Shown piece after piece: positions 41,131-48,432 of a stretch of DNA of 64,000 nucleotides. Source of the stretch: Corynebacterium rhinophilum. Its GTDB lineage: Bacteria; Actinomycetota; Actinomycetes; Mycobacteriales; Mycobacteriaceae. A program made the translations under genes and the position numbers. The DNA is taken from positions 304,100 through 368,099 of the forward strand of contig NZ_JASPHQ010000001.1 of NCBI RefSeq assembly GCF_030227225.1. The letters are read 5' to 3'. The notes under the pieces were generated by a model, which was not told the DNA's origin, did not search any database, and saw only the letters and a program-made list of their open reading frames with translations. How positions within the stretch are numbered: position 1 is the stretch's first letter; every line of letters begins with the position of its first letter.

Positions 41131-41381
41131 CTAAAAGACTGTATCCAAGGCAGTGGTGCGTCCGTTCTTGCCTTTCCGGCAACGAAAACCGACGTCAGGC
41201 TTTCCGCATATTCACCCATCGGCGCAGCACGATGGCCGCGTTAAAAGGTCTCTAGGTGAGCTGGAAATGCTTGGTGTTGGGAAAGGTGTTCAAAGCGTTA
41301 GTAACAACTTAATAAGAAAATTTAGGCCATCGAACAAAGTGAATTAAAAGCCATCAAAACCGAGAGGGGAATGGTCTCAAA
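41131..41381. other. Gap before SIP-methyltransferase gene, no gene seen
   Basis: No coding frame supported. The last 90 bases (around 41,290-41,360) are A+T-rich and may hold the promoter of the downstream gene; no DtxR-like box was recognised by eye. Confidence 0.4.
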
Positions 41382-43238
41382 ATGCCAAGGAACAGCCGGA
41401 GCAGGGAAATTTATCCAATTTCTTACCGGGAATTATACGTGGAAGATATCGAAGATATATCGCCATCCATGCGGCGAATTACGTTCAGCGGGGAACAGCT
41501 CCAGGAGCATGAACGCGATGGCATTTCCGTTCCTTCATTGTTAAGCCATGGTTTTGATGACGACGTTCGGCTCATCTTCCCAGATCCGGAAACTGGAGAG
41601 CGGCCGCACCCAATCGCCCAAAACGATGGCAACCTCCTGTGGCCAGAAACTGTTAAAAATCTCTTCCGCACATACACGGTTCGCTACTTTGACGCTGTTA
41701 ACGGGCGGTTAGCAATTGATTTCGCTCGCCATGGCGTGGGCTTGGCTGAAAACTGGTCACAGAATGTCCGGATCGGTGACGCTATTTTTGTGGCAGGTCC
41801 AAAGTCGTGTGCGCAGTTACCCACGCATACCGATTGGCTTTTCTTGGCGGGAGACGAGACCGCGCTCCCAGCCATCGGCCGCTGCCTGGAATCACTTCCG
41901 ACAGGGCATGATGTGGTTGCGGTGATAGAGGTTCCGACGAGCGCTGATATTCAAGACTTAGACATTCCAGATTCAGTTCACGTCCACTGGGCGATACGTG
42001 ACCAGGGCGACGACTTCATAGCAAAGACTAGTGCGCTTTTTGAAGAGACTGCTGATTCACGATTGCCTAGTGGTGAAGCATACGTATGGGCGGCGGGGGA
42101 GGCGTCCCGGCTGAAAACACTGCGGCGTTTGTTCAAAGCTTCCGGAATTGCCCCTGAGCATCAGGAAATTACAGGCTACTGGCGGCGTACTAGCCGGAAA
42201 GACGGCAAAGAAAGTGCGACGAACAGTAGTAATAGTGTTTTGCACAATATCCATGATTTGGGTGAGTTGAATTCAGCCTTTGCGCTTCGCACTGCCGTAC
42301 GTTTAGGGCTCTTTCAAGAGATCGATGCGGGTGCCAAAACAGTTCCTGCCCTTGCTGCTGCGACAGAACTTCACGAGGAGGCGTTGCGGAGGTTTATCCG
42401 CTACCTAGCTGCTCTTGAACTCGTCGAAGTCAGCGAGTCCACCTTCACCTTGACCGCAATGGGACTGGAACTGGCGGACCCGGATTCAAAGGTGGTGCGT
42501 TGGCTAAGCGGGCCTGCGCATCTTGAGGCGATGGCACTGATGCGCCTTGAACACAGCCTTCGTACCGGTGAGGCGGCTCCGCAAGGCGAGAGGGGATTGC
42601 CGTGGTCAGAATATCTTGGCCAGGACCCGCAACTGGCAGCCGAACGCTTTGAGCAAAAGAATGTGAGCGCTGGGTGGACTGCTCCTTCCGCGGCAAAGGA
42701 ACTGCAGCATTATCTCGATGAAAGGGCTCGCGTCCTTATCGTTGGGCAGGGCAGTGCAGTATATGCAGATGAAATTCTCCGGCGATGTGAGCATGCTCAG
42801 AGCAGGGTTATCACCGATGCTTCCTCGGAAGCAGTGCTACGGGAAATCGCAGGAGCTTCTCGTGAACGGTGCGAAACGAGTGGCGATGGAACTGGCTTTA
42901 ATCCCACTGATGCGGACTATGCGTGGGCAACTGATGTAGTCTTCATTGATCCCTGGAGTGTCTTTGGCAACGCAGAGGTGACTGCCCAATTAGACCGCGC
43001 CGCTCACGGAGATGCGTTCCATCGGGCTTATATCCTTTCCGAGGTTCTGGAGGAAACCGGGGGCGATGAGCATTCCTATGAAGAGGACTTGGTGAGGCTT
43101 TCCATGTTCGGCACGAAGGTGCCGACACAAGAAGATGTCAGCGCTGTTGTCGCTGATAGCGGCGCTCTAATTTCTTCTGCCACGGCTGTTGGCTGGGGTA
43201 AACACCTTTTCGTCCTGGAGGCAGAACCGAATTCCTAA
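41382..43238 (+). CDS. Siderophore-interacting protein fused to methyltransferase-like domain
   Basis: 618 residues. Residues ~1-275 are a siderophore-interacting FAD/NAD(P)H reductase: N-terminal FAD barrel with MRRITFSGEQLQEH, FRTYTVRYFD (flavin-binding RxYTVR), DFARHGVGLAENW, the GDETALPAIGRCLESLP segment and the C-terminal TGYWRRT. From about residue 285 a second domain starts: a winged-helix dimerisation part (ALRTAVRLGLFQEIDAG, LHEEALRRFIRYLAALELVE) followed by a Rossmann-like region (VLIVGQGSAVYADEIL) resembling small-molecule O-methyltransferases but with a degraded SAM motif. The first domain would reduce Fe(III)-siderophore; the second's role is unknown. Confidence 0.85.
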   Translation: MPRNSRSREIYPISYRELYVEDIEDISPSMRRITFSGEQLQEHERDGISVPSLLSHGFDDDVRLIFPDPETGERPHPIAQNDGNLLWPETVKNLFRTYTVRYFDAVNGRLAIDFARHGVGLAENWSQNVRIGDAIFVAGPKSCAQLPTHTDWLFLAGDETALPAIGRCLESLPTGHDVVAVIEVPTSADIQDLDIPDSVHVHWAIRDQGDDFIAKTSALFEETADSRLPSGEAYVWAAGEASRLKTLRRLFKASGIAPEHQEITGYWRRTSRKDGKESATNSSNSVLHNIHDLGELNSAFALRTAVRLGLFQEIDAGAKTVPALAAATELHEEALRRFIRYLAALELVEVSESTFTLTAMGLELADPDSKVVRWLSGPAHLEAMALMRLEHSLRTGEAAPQGERGLPWSEYLGQDPQLAAERFEQKNVSAGWTAPSAAKELQHYLDERARVLIVGQGSAVYADEILRRCEHAQSRVITDASSEAVLREIAGASRERCETSGDGTGFNPTDADYAWATDVVFIDPWSVFGNAEVTAQLDRAAHGDAFHRAYILSEVLEETGGDEHSYEEDLVRLSMFGTKVPTQEDVSAVVADSGALISSATAVGWGKHLFVLEAEPNS

Positions 43239-43278
43239 AGAGGAGCCTCGGTGGGACAAACGCCTCGAGCTTCACCAT

Positions 43279-44640
43279 TTATTTCCGGACTACGGTTCCA
43301 CGCGGGAGCCGGGTGGCCGTTACAGCCATAAGTGTGGTGAACACGGTGAAGTAGGCGAAGGTCGTCCAGCCGACCCCGTGGGTAAGGGTCATCAGCACCG
43401 TGCAGACTGACACACCGAGTGCGCTGCCAAGTTGGGTCGCTATGCGGCCTGCAGCGCTGGCATGGACGACTTCATCTTTGGTTAAGCCGTGGTAGGTCGC
43501 GGACATCGTGAGCACCGTAAGGGCTCCGATGCCGCCGCCGCGCACGAATAGCCCGCAGCCTTGAAGGATGAGCCAGCCTGCCGCCTGGCCGGTGGGAAAA
43601 GCGAAAGGTAGCGTTCCGATAATAGTGGCGACAATGCACACGTAGACAGTCTTCCGCGTACCCCATCGGGCGATGAATTTTTTCGATGCCGAGCGGCTGA
43701 AATAGGCGCCCACGCTTTGTAGGGCCAGCAGAAGTCCCGCATGCAGTGCGGTGTAGGCGTAGTTGCTCTGGTAGTGCAACGGAATGAGAAACAGTCCGCC
43801 ATAAAACACGGTGCTTGCAATGGCCAGTGTTGCCCACGCTGAGGAAAAGGAAGCGTGGGTAAATAAGCGGACATCGATAAGCGGCGAAGGCGCCCGGAGC
43901 GCATGTAGCACAAAATATCCAATCAGCCCCGCGCTGGCGATGAGGAGAATTCCGCTTGCCCAGGAGCTCATGTGCCCGATGGTGGTAAAGCCATAGACCG
44001 CCGTGAGCAAACCGGGGGCGAGCAAGAGGTATCCCGTGCGGTCAAGCTGGGCTGTAGGGTCTGCTGGGGTTCGTTCTAGATAGTGCACGGCAAGGGCAAT
44101 CGCGGTGATGCCGATGGGAACGTTGATGAGGAAGATGGCGCGCCAGCCGATGGCATCGACAAGCAGCCCGCCCAGTAGTGGGGCAATAGCGGGTGCGATA
44201 ACCGCCGGTAGCCCGATTGCGGTGATAGCGCGTGTGGCCTGGTCCTTCCCGGCATTAGTGACAATGAGCGTCTGCATCACCGCCACCGAGAAGCCCGCCG
44301 CGAATCCCTGCAGGATGCGGAAGGCGATAAGCATGTCTATATGTGTAGAGACCGCGCACAGGATTGAAGCGACGGTGAAGACTGCCAGCGCGGTAATCCA
44401 GAGATTTTTGGCGCCGAAGCGGCGCGTTGCCCAGCCGCTGAGTGGAATGGCCATAGTAGAGGCCAACTCGTAGCCGGTGATGACCCATTGGGCGAGAACT
44501 ATCGGTGCGTTGAAAGCCTCGCCAATGGAATGAATAGCGACGTTGACGATGCTGATATCTAGCAGCGGCAAAATTGAGCCGAAGACTAGGGCGATGACGA
44601 CCCGCCTAGTCTGGGGGTCGAGTTTTTCTTCTTCCTGCAT
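43279..44640 (-). CDS. MFS multidrug efflux transporter (DHA2 type)
   Basis: 453-residue major facilitator. Motif A is GWATRRFGAKNLW; the first helix has the DHA2 motif LLDISIVNVAIHSIGEAF; RILQGFAAGFSVAVMQTLI and motif C GLPAVIAPAIAPLLGGLL define a drug-proton antiporter. Twelve or more helices are visible. Drugs or host bile/fatty acids are typical substrates but unknown here. It lies 86 bp downstream of a marR gene on the same strand; a GC palindrome at 44661-44676 sits just upstream of its start. Confidence 0.9.
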   Translation of the reverse strand: MQEEEKLDPQTRRVVIALVFGSILPLLDISIVNVAIHSIGEAFNAPIVLAQWVITGYELASTMAIPLSGWATRRFGAKNLWITALAVFTVASILCAVSTHIDMLIAFRILQGFAAGFSVAVMQTLIVTNAGKDQATRAITAIGLPAVIAPAIAPLLGGLLVDAIGWRAIFLINVPIGITAIALAVHYLERTPADPTAQLDRTGYLLLAPGLLTAVYGFTTIGHMSSWASGILLIASAGLIGYFVLHALRAPSPLIDVRLFTHASFSSAWATLAIASTVFYGGLFLIPLHYQSNYAYTALHAGLLLALQSVGAYFSRSASKKFIARWGTRKTVYVCIVATIIGTLPFAFPTGQAAGWLILQGCGLFVRGGGIGALTVLTMSATYHGLTKDEVVHASAAGRIATQLGSALGVSVCTVLMTLTHGVGWTTFAYFTVFTTLMAVTATRLPRGTVVRK

Positions 44641-44660
44641 GAGGGGTTCCCTTCGGAGTG

Positions 44661-44676
44661 TGTGCGCGTGCGCACA
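44661..44676. promoter_or_regulatory. Palindromic site upstream of MFS gene
   Basis: TGTGCGC-GT-GCGCACA: two 7-base arms around a 2-base centre, 21 bp before the MFS start. It shares the CGCGTG core style with the palindromes upstream of marR and may be a second MarR site. Inference. Confidence 0.35.
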
Positions 44677-44726
44677 TGGCGTGGTGAGGTGTGGTCATGA
44701 TGGAGATAGTGATGGAGGTGTGTGGG

Positions 44727-45170
44727 TTAAGGGGTGAATGGTCCGTCGTGGGTGAGGGCGGTGAGCATTTCCGCGAATTGTTGTTGCGCGGGCTCCGGCC
44801 AGCGGGCGAGGAATTCTTCCAATTTTTGGGTCAGGCGTGAGCGCATTACGGCGACGTTGTCTTGGCCCAGTGGGGTTAGCGACAGTTGTATCCACCGCGC
44901 GTCGCGGGGATCGGTAGCGCGCGTGATGAGCCCGGCTTTTTCTAAGACCGAGGCGTGGCGGGATACCACCGAGCGGTCTAAGCCGATAACGGTGGCGAGC
45001 TCTTTTGGGGTGGAGGGACCACAGCGGTCTAGGCCGCTGAGTACCAAATACGTAGATTCATTGATTTCTTCACCGAGCCCCTGGGTGAGGTAGGCGTACA
45101 TGCGTCGGCGGAGGCTGCGCTGGGAAAGGAGTCCCAGTGCGTCGGCGACTTGTTTGCTTGGAGTGTCCAT
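44727..45170 (-). CDS. MarR-family transcriptional regulator
   Basis: 147 residues from ATG 45170 (MDTPSKQVADALGLL). The winged helix-turn-helix is PKELATVIGLDRSVVSRHASVLEKAG with the wing TRATDPRDARWIQLSLTPLG, the classic MarR DxRxxR-like wing. ATG 45185 is possible too, but the -10 box TATTCT ending seven bases before ATG 45170 supports a leaderless start there. The gene is upstream of the MFS gene on the same strand, so they likely form an autoregulated efflux unit. Confidence 0.9.
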   Translation of the reverse strand: MDTPSKQVADALGLLSQRSLRRRMYAYLTQGLGEEINESTYLVLSGLDRCGPSTPKELATVIGLDRSVVSRHASVLEKAGLITRATDPRDARWIQLSLTPLGQDNVAVMRSRLTQKLEEFLARWPEPAQQQFAEMLTALTHDGPFTP

Positions 45171-45176
45171 GCCAGC

Positions 45177-45217
45177 AGAATACATGCAGAGTACACGCGT
45201 GTCTAGTGCACGCGTGC
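45177..45217 (-). promoter_or_regulatory. marR promoter with two perfect palindromes (probable autoregulatory operators)
   Basis: On the minus strand TAGACA (45200-45205) and TATTCT (45177-45182) are 17 bp apart, a good sigma-A promoter. Two perfect 10-bp palindromes, ACACGCGTGT (45193-45202) and GCACGCGTGC (45208-45217), overlap and flank the -35, with a 15-bp repeat spacing. A further half-site TGCACGC lies at 45222-45228. Confidence 0.7.
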
Positions 45218-45270
45218 CTATTGCACGCTAATTTTGGCGAGATGATCGCGGTGGAGAGCGGAAAGCGTAT

Positions 45271-45327
45271 AAAACAACCGCGTTTGTCCATTTTTCGGCC
45301 CGATTTTTGGCGAAACGCGGTTGTTTT
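45271..45327. repeat. Perfect 15-bp inverted repeat in intergenic region
   Basis: AAAACAACCGCGTTT (45271-45285) and AAACGCGGTTGTTTT (45313-45327) are exact reverse complements around a 27-base loop. Either strand would form a stem ending in T residues. It lies between the divergent marR and the repeat-protein gene, where neither needs a terminator. Confidence 0.75.
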
Positions 45328-45488
45328 GGACAGCCTGACGCTCAGCCGTACCTCTATCTGCTGGGATGGGCACTTAAATCGCGCAAAAGAGCCTTCCGGT
45401 TTTCCAATACCGGTTCCCCGTGCATGCACCTTAACTTTCTGGAACGCTAGGATAGGAAAGAATAGATCTAGTTAAGGAGTACAAAGCA

Positions 45489-46100
45489 ATGGCTAAAGAA
45501 ACTGCACGCGCCCTTGGGCACGAAGTAGACGTGGACCGCGAGAAGTTTACTTACCTGGCATCGACTGATGCCGAGGGCAACAAGATTGAATCCGGCAAGG
45601 TTGCTGCAGCGGGAGCCGGTGTCGCGGGAGCCGCAGCTGCTGCCGGTGCCGCTGCAGCGGCGAACGCGGATGAGCAGAACGATTCCGTGACCCAGAGTGA
45701 TTACGAGCCGAAGAACCACGTCGTTACTGGTGCTGAGGAAGAACACGTCGCCGCCGCGTCCGAGCAACCGGACCTGCAGGAACAGCTGGATGAGGACAAC
45801 GCGGACTATGAGCCCTCACAGCATGTGGTGGGCGAGGCCGAGGAAGAACACATCGGCACCGCACCAGAGCAGCCGCAAGAGGATGTGGCAGATGATGAAC
45901 GCGATGACTTCGATGACTTGAAGGACAAGGTCACCGAGGCCGGCAATGTCGTTGAAGAAGCCATCAACCGCGCTAAGGACTTCGTGGAAGACAAAGCACA
46001 GGAATACCAGGACGGATCCGGCAAGAAGGGCGGTTTCTTTGACCGCGTGAAAGACGTTGTGCGCGAGGCTCGCGATAACCTCGATGAGAAGCATAAGTAG
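45489..46100 (+). CDS. Acidic Ala-rich protein with internal repeats, unknown function
   Basis: 203 residues, no signal peptide. Segments: an N-terminal part, an Ala/Gly run (residues ~38-58), two direct repeats DYEPKNHVVTGAEEEHV (71-87) and DYEPSQHVVGEAEEEHI (106-122), then an amphipathic helical C-terminus rich in Lys/Glu/Asp (DDLKDKVTEAGNVVEEAI). The make-up recalls hydrophilic stress/LEA-like proteins, but no family is recognised. AAGGAG is nine bases before the ATG; TAGGAT at 45448-45453 may be its -10. Followed by a strong terminator. Confidence 0.75.
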   Translation: MAKETARALGHEVDVDREKFTYLASTDAEGNKIESGKVAAAGAGVAGAAAAAGAAAAANADEQNDSVTQSDYEPKNHVVTGAEEEHVAAASEQPDLQEQLDEDNADYEPSQHVVGEAEEEHIGTAPEQPQEDVADDERDDFDDLKDKVTEAGNVVEEAINRAKDFVEDKAQEYQDGSGKKGGFFDRVKDVVREARDNLDEKHK

Positions 46101-46111
46101 TTAACTACGCG

Positions 46112-46154
46112 TAGGCCGCTGCTTTTCCGGTAGGGGGAGGGGCAGCGGCCTTTT
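46112..46154 (+). terminator. Terminator after repeat-protein gene
   Basis: GGCCGCTGC (46114-46122) and GCAGCGGCC (46142-46150) form a 9-bp stem, followed by TTTTGTGC. It may also serve the convergent DUF1990 gene. Confidence 0.8.
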
Positions 46155-46165
46155 GTGCTGTCGTG

Positions 46166-46606
46166 CTAGTCCAGCGCGTGCAGGTAGAACCGGCGGATGA
46201 GGAGGTGGCGGGGGATATCGACAAGCGGGCGCAAGAAGGGCAGGAAGGGCTCGGAGGTGGCATCGATAAGCAGCAGCGTCCGCCCATCGCGCAGGCGCTC
46301 TAGGGTAAAGGTTTCCTCGCCGCGCTCGAGGTGTCCGGGCAAGGTGCCGTAGGTAAAGCCGCAGCGGCCATCGTCGGCGAAGGTCTCGACCACGCGGCAG
46401 CGGAAATCAAACGGGCCAAGGCCCATGGTGACCTCGGCGCCTTCTTGTACGACTGGGTGGGTGGGGCTCACGCGGAATAGGCCGCTGCGCTGGATGCCCC
46501 AGCGAAAGAGCCGGTGGGCTGCGGTATCGAAATCGGCGTCGATGACCCTGCTCATGTGCAGCTGCGGAAATCCGGCGGTATCGGAATAAGAAAGCGGCTC
46601 TGGCAT
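46166..46606 (-). CDS. DUF1990 family protein
   Basis: 146-residue soluble protein. The LFRWGIQRSGLFRVSP block, FRCRVVETFADDGRCGFTYG and the TLPGHLERGEETFTLERL region are typical of the DUF1990 family found mainly in actinobacteria and plants, possibly with a lipocalin/START-like fold. No catalytic motif known. Convergent with the repeat-protein gene, with a terminator between them. Confidence 0.85.
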   Translation of the reverse strand: MPEPLSYSDTAGFPQLHMSRVIDADFDTAAHRLFRWGIQRSGLFRVSPTHPVVQEGAEVTMGLGPFDFRCRVVETFADDGRCGFTYGTLPGHLERGEETFTLERLRDGRTLLLIDATSEPFLPFLRPLVDIPRHLLIRRFYLHALD

Positions 46607-46816
46607 CTTAAGTCTCAGCGCTAATCTGTGGGGACCTCATGGGGTGAAGAATAGGGCATCGAAAAGTTTTTGGGTACGGATTAATAGTGTGATCACCCCC
46701 GAAACCTGAAAGAACGGTAACGGCTTGGAAACAGTCACAGGACTGAGCTGCTTTCACACGAGATTCATGTCAGGATTTAGCTAGCACGATCTTGACAACT
46801 GAAAGAAGGTACTTTG

Positions 46817-47908
46817 ATGCTTCGCATTCCGCACCTAAAGAAAGTCCTGGTGGGCTCGGCTTTCGCTGGTGCGTTTTTCTTGGGCTCCCCGGCAGCAGGC
46901 GCCCAAGAATTGCCCCAACCGGATATTGACTCGGCAGGGTTAATCAACCACGTGCGCGAAGGTCTCGCGGACTTTGGCATTGAGACCCCAGAGGTGGATA
47001 AGCAGGTCACCGATACCGTAGATTCCGCGGTGCAGAACGCGCACGATACGGTGGCGAATAAGGTCCAGCAGGGGGCTCAGTATGCGGAGCCGGCCACGAC
47101 CCCGAATCCCTTCGGGCTGCTGGAACAAGCTACCCAGGTAGAGCAAAAGCCACTGGGTAATAATCCCAACTACCAGTGGAAAAATGATGGATTTTCCAAG
47201 GTAGCCGCAGGCAAGCCCGATGCAGATTTTGTTCTGCACCGCGTGCCGGGGTCCTTGTTCGATGCCCCGCGCATTCCTGAGGAATCCGATGTTGCCATGA
47301 ACCAAGGCAAGTCCCTCTATGGCCCTGGAACTCCCATCTACATCAATGGTGACACCATGTGCACCTTGAGCGTTGCCGGTCATGACGATGCTGGCCGCAA
47401 GGTGGGGCTGACCGCGGGGCACTGCGGCAATGAGGGCGATGCCATTATTTCGGCCGATTCCGATCACATTGGCCCGACGGGCACCATCGTGTCCAAGAAC
47501 GACGAGCTAGATTATTCGGTTATCGAATTCGGCTCTAACGCAGAGGTCACCCGCACCTACAACGGGGTTACCGTTAACTCCCTGGGCGGGACCGTAAACC
47601 CGGGTGAGACCGTGTGCAAGCAGGGTGTTGCCACCGGCAAGACCTGCGGTATGACCTATCAGCAGGCACAAAGCATCCATGTCAACCAGGTCTGTGCCAT
47701 GATGGGCGATTCCGGTGCGCCATTGCTCGCCGGTGACCGCCTCGTCGGTTCCATCTCCGGCGGCTTCCTGCCGGTGAACTTCCCGTGTCGCACCCCGCTG
47801 CAAGGTGCGGTTCACAACCCCACCGCCGCTACCAACATGGACACCGTGTTGGCGGATATGAACCGCCGCGGTGGCGTTGGCGCAGGGTTTACCCTGCCCG
47901 AAGCATAA
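46817..47908 (+). CDS. Secreted trypsin-like (S1) serine protease
   Basis: 363 residues from ATG 46817 (GAAAGAAGG upstream). Signal peptide: KKVLVGSAFAGAFFLGSPAAG, cleavage probably near GAQ. After a helical pro-region of ~100 residues (EGLADFGIETPEVDKQVTD) comes a chymotrypsin fold with the complete triad: His in GLTAGHCGNEGD, Asp in NDELDYSVIEFG and Ser in MMGDSGAPLLAGDRLVG. Paired cysteines flank (TMCTLS/GHCG, TVCKQG/KTCGM). The substrate is unknown; such enzymes act at the corynebacterial surface. Followed by a terminator at 47922. Confidence 0.93.
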   Translation: MLRIPHLKKVLVGSAFAGAFFLGSPAAGAQELPQPDIDSAGLINHVREGLADFGIETPEVDKQVTDTVDSAVQNAHDTVANKVQQGAQYAEPATTPNPFGLLEQATQVEQKPLGNNPNYQWKNDGFSKVAAGKPDADFVLHRVPGSLFDAPRIPEESDVAMNQGKSLYGPGTPIYINGDTMCTLSVAGHDDAGRKVGLTAGHCGNEGDAIISADSDHIGPTGTIVSKNDELDYSVIEFGSNAEVTRTYNGVTVNSLGGTVNPGETVCKQGVATGKTCGMTYQQAQSIHVNQVCAMMGDSGAPLLAGDRLVGSISGGFLPVNFPCRTPLQGAVHNPTAATNMDTVLADMNRRGGVGAGFTLPEA

Positions 47909-47921
47909 GCGCGAAGCAGAC

Positions 47922-47962
47922 AGCGCCCCGTTCAGCCTTGAGAGCCGCACGGGGCGCTTTTT
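47922..47962 (+). terminator. Terminator after serine protease gene
   Basis: AGCGCCCCG and CGGGGCGCT pair (9 bp), followed by TTTTTC. Confidence 0.85.
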
Positions 47963-48053
47963 CATGCGCAATTTCTATGGGCATATAACGCGCATGCGTC
48001 CCGCCAAAGTGGGGGAAGCGCAGGATAGCCTTGCCTGCGTAATCGCTATAAAC

Positions 48054-48072
48054 TGAGGTGAGACTTACCTAT
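48054..48072. promoter_or_regulatory. DtxR-type iron operator upstream of feoA
   Basis: TGAGGTGAGACTTACCTAT agrees with the DtxR consensus at 14 of 19 positions by my count. It is about 75 bp upstream of feoA, close to a TATAAA-like element at 48047-48052, so it probably overlaps the promoter. Confidence 0.6.
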
Positions 48073-48144
48073 TGTCTGTTTAGGAATAGTCAATATCTGC
48101 TGTGGCTAACGCTTCCGCAGCGAAATTTGAACCGAGGTTTCCCC

Positions 48145-48429
48145 ATGCACCAAACCCATTCCACCCCACCAGAAACCGGTCCCATGCGCGCGGATCAGGC
48201 ACCCGCCGATGCCGTGGTGGAACTGTCCGCTGATTGCCTGCACAACGCGATAGAGACCCAACCAGCACTGGCCGTACGGCTGCGCGAGCTGGGCTTTCGC
48301 CCAGGCACCCGCGTGCAGATTGGCCGCACCGTCGCCGGCGGTGCGCGCGTGGTCACCGTGGGCACGGCCCGCTACGCGGTGGATGCGCACACGCTGCGCC
48401 AACTCGAAGTCATTCCGCTGGAGGCATAA
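48145..48429 (+). CDS. feoA: FeoA, ferrous iron transport protein A
   Basis: 94 residues from ATG 48145 (MHQTHSTPPETGPM); the longer frame from 48058 is unlikely. The SH3-like FeoA domain includes LAVRLRELGFRPGTRVQIGRTV and GGARVVTVGTARYAVD. It is a small cytoplasmic partner of FeoB, three bases upstream of the feoB start. A DtxR-like box lies upstream. Confidence 0.92.
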   Translation: MHQTHSTPPETGPMRADQAPADAVVELSADCLHNAIETQPALAVRLRELGFRPGTRVQIGRTVAGGARVVTVGTARYAVDAHTLRQLEVIPLEA

Positions 48430-48432
48430 GCC

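Noticed and set aside
41035-41381. Search for a DtxR box before the SIP fusion gene
   Set aside because: No match of reasonable quality was seen, so none is claimed.
45137-45475. Open frames over the marR promoter region on both strands
   Set aside because: They overlap promoter palindromes and the perfect inverted repeat, which better explain the sequence.
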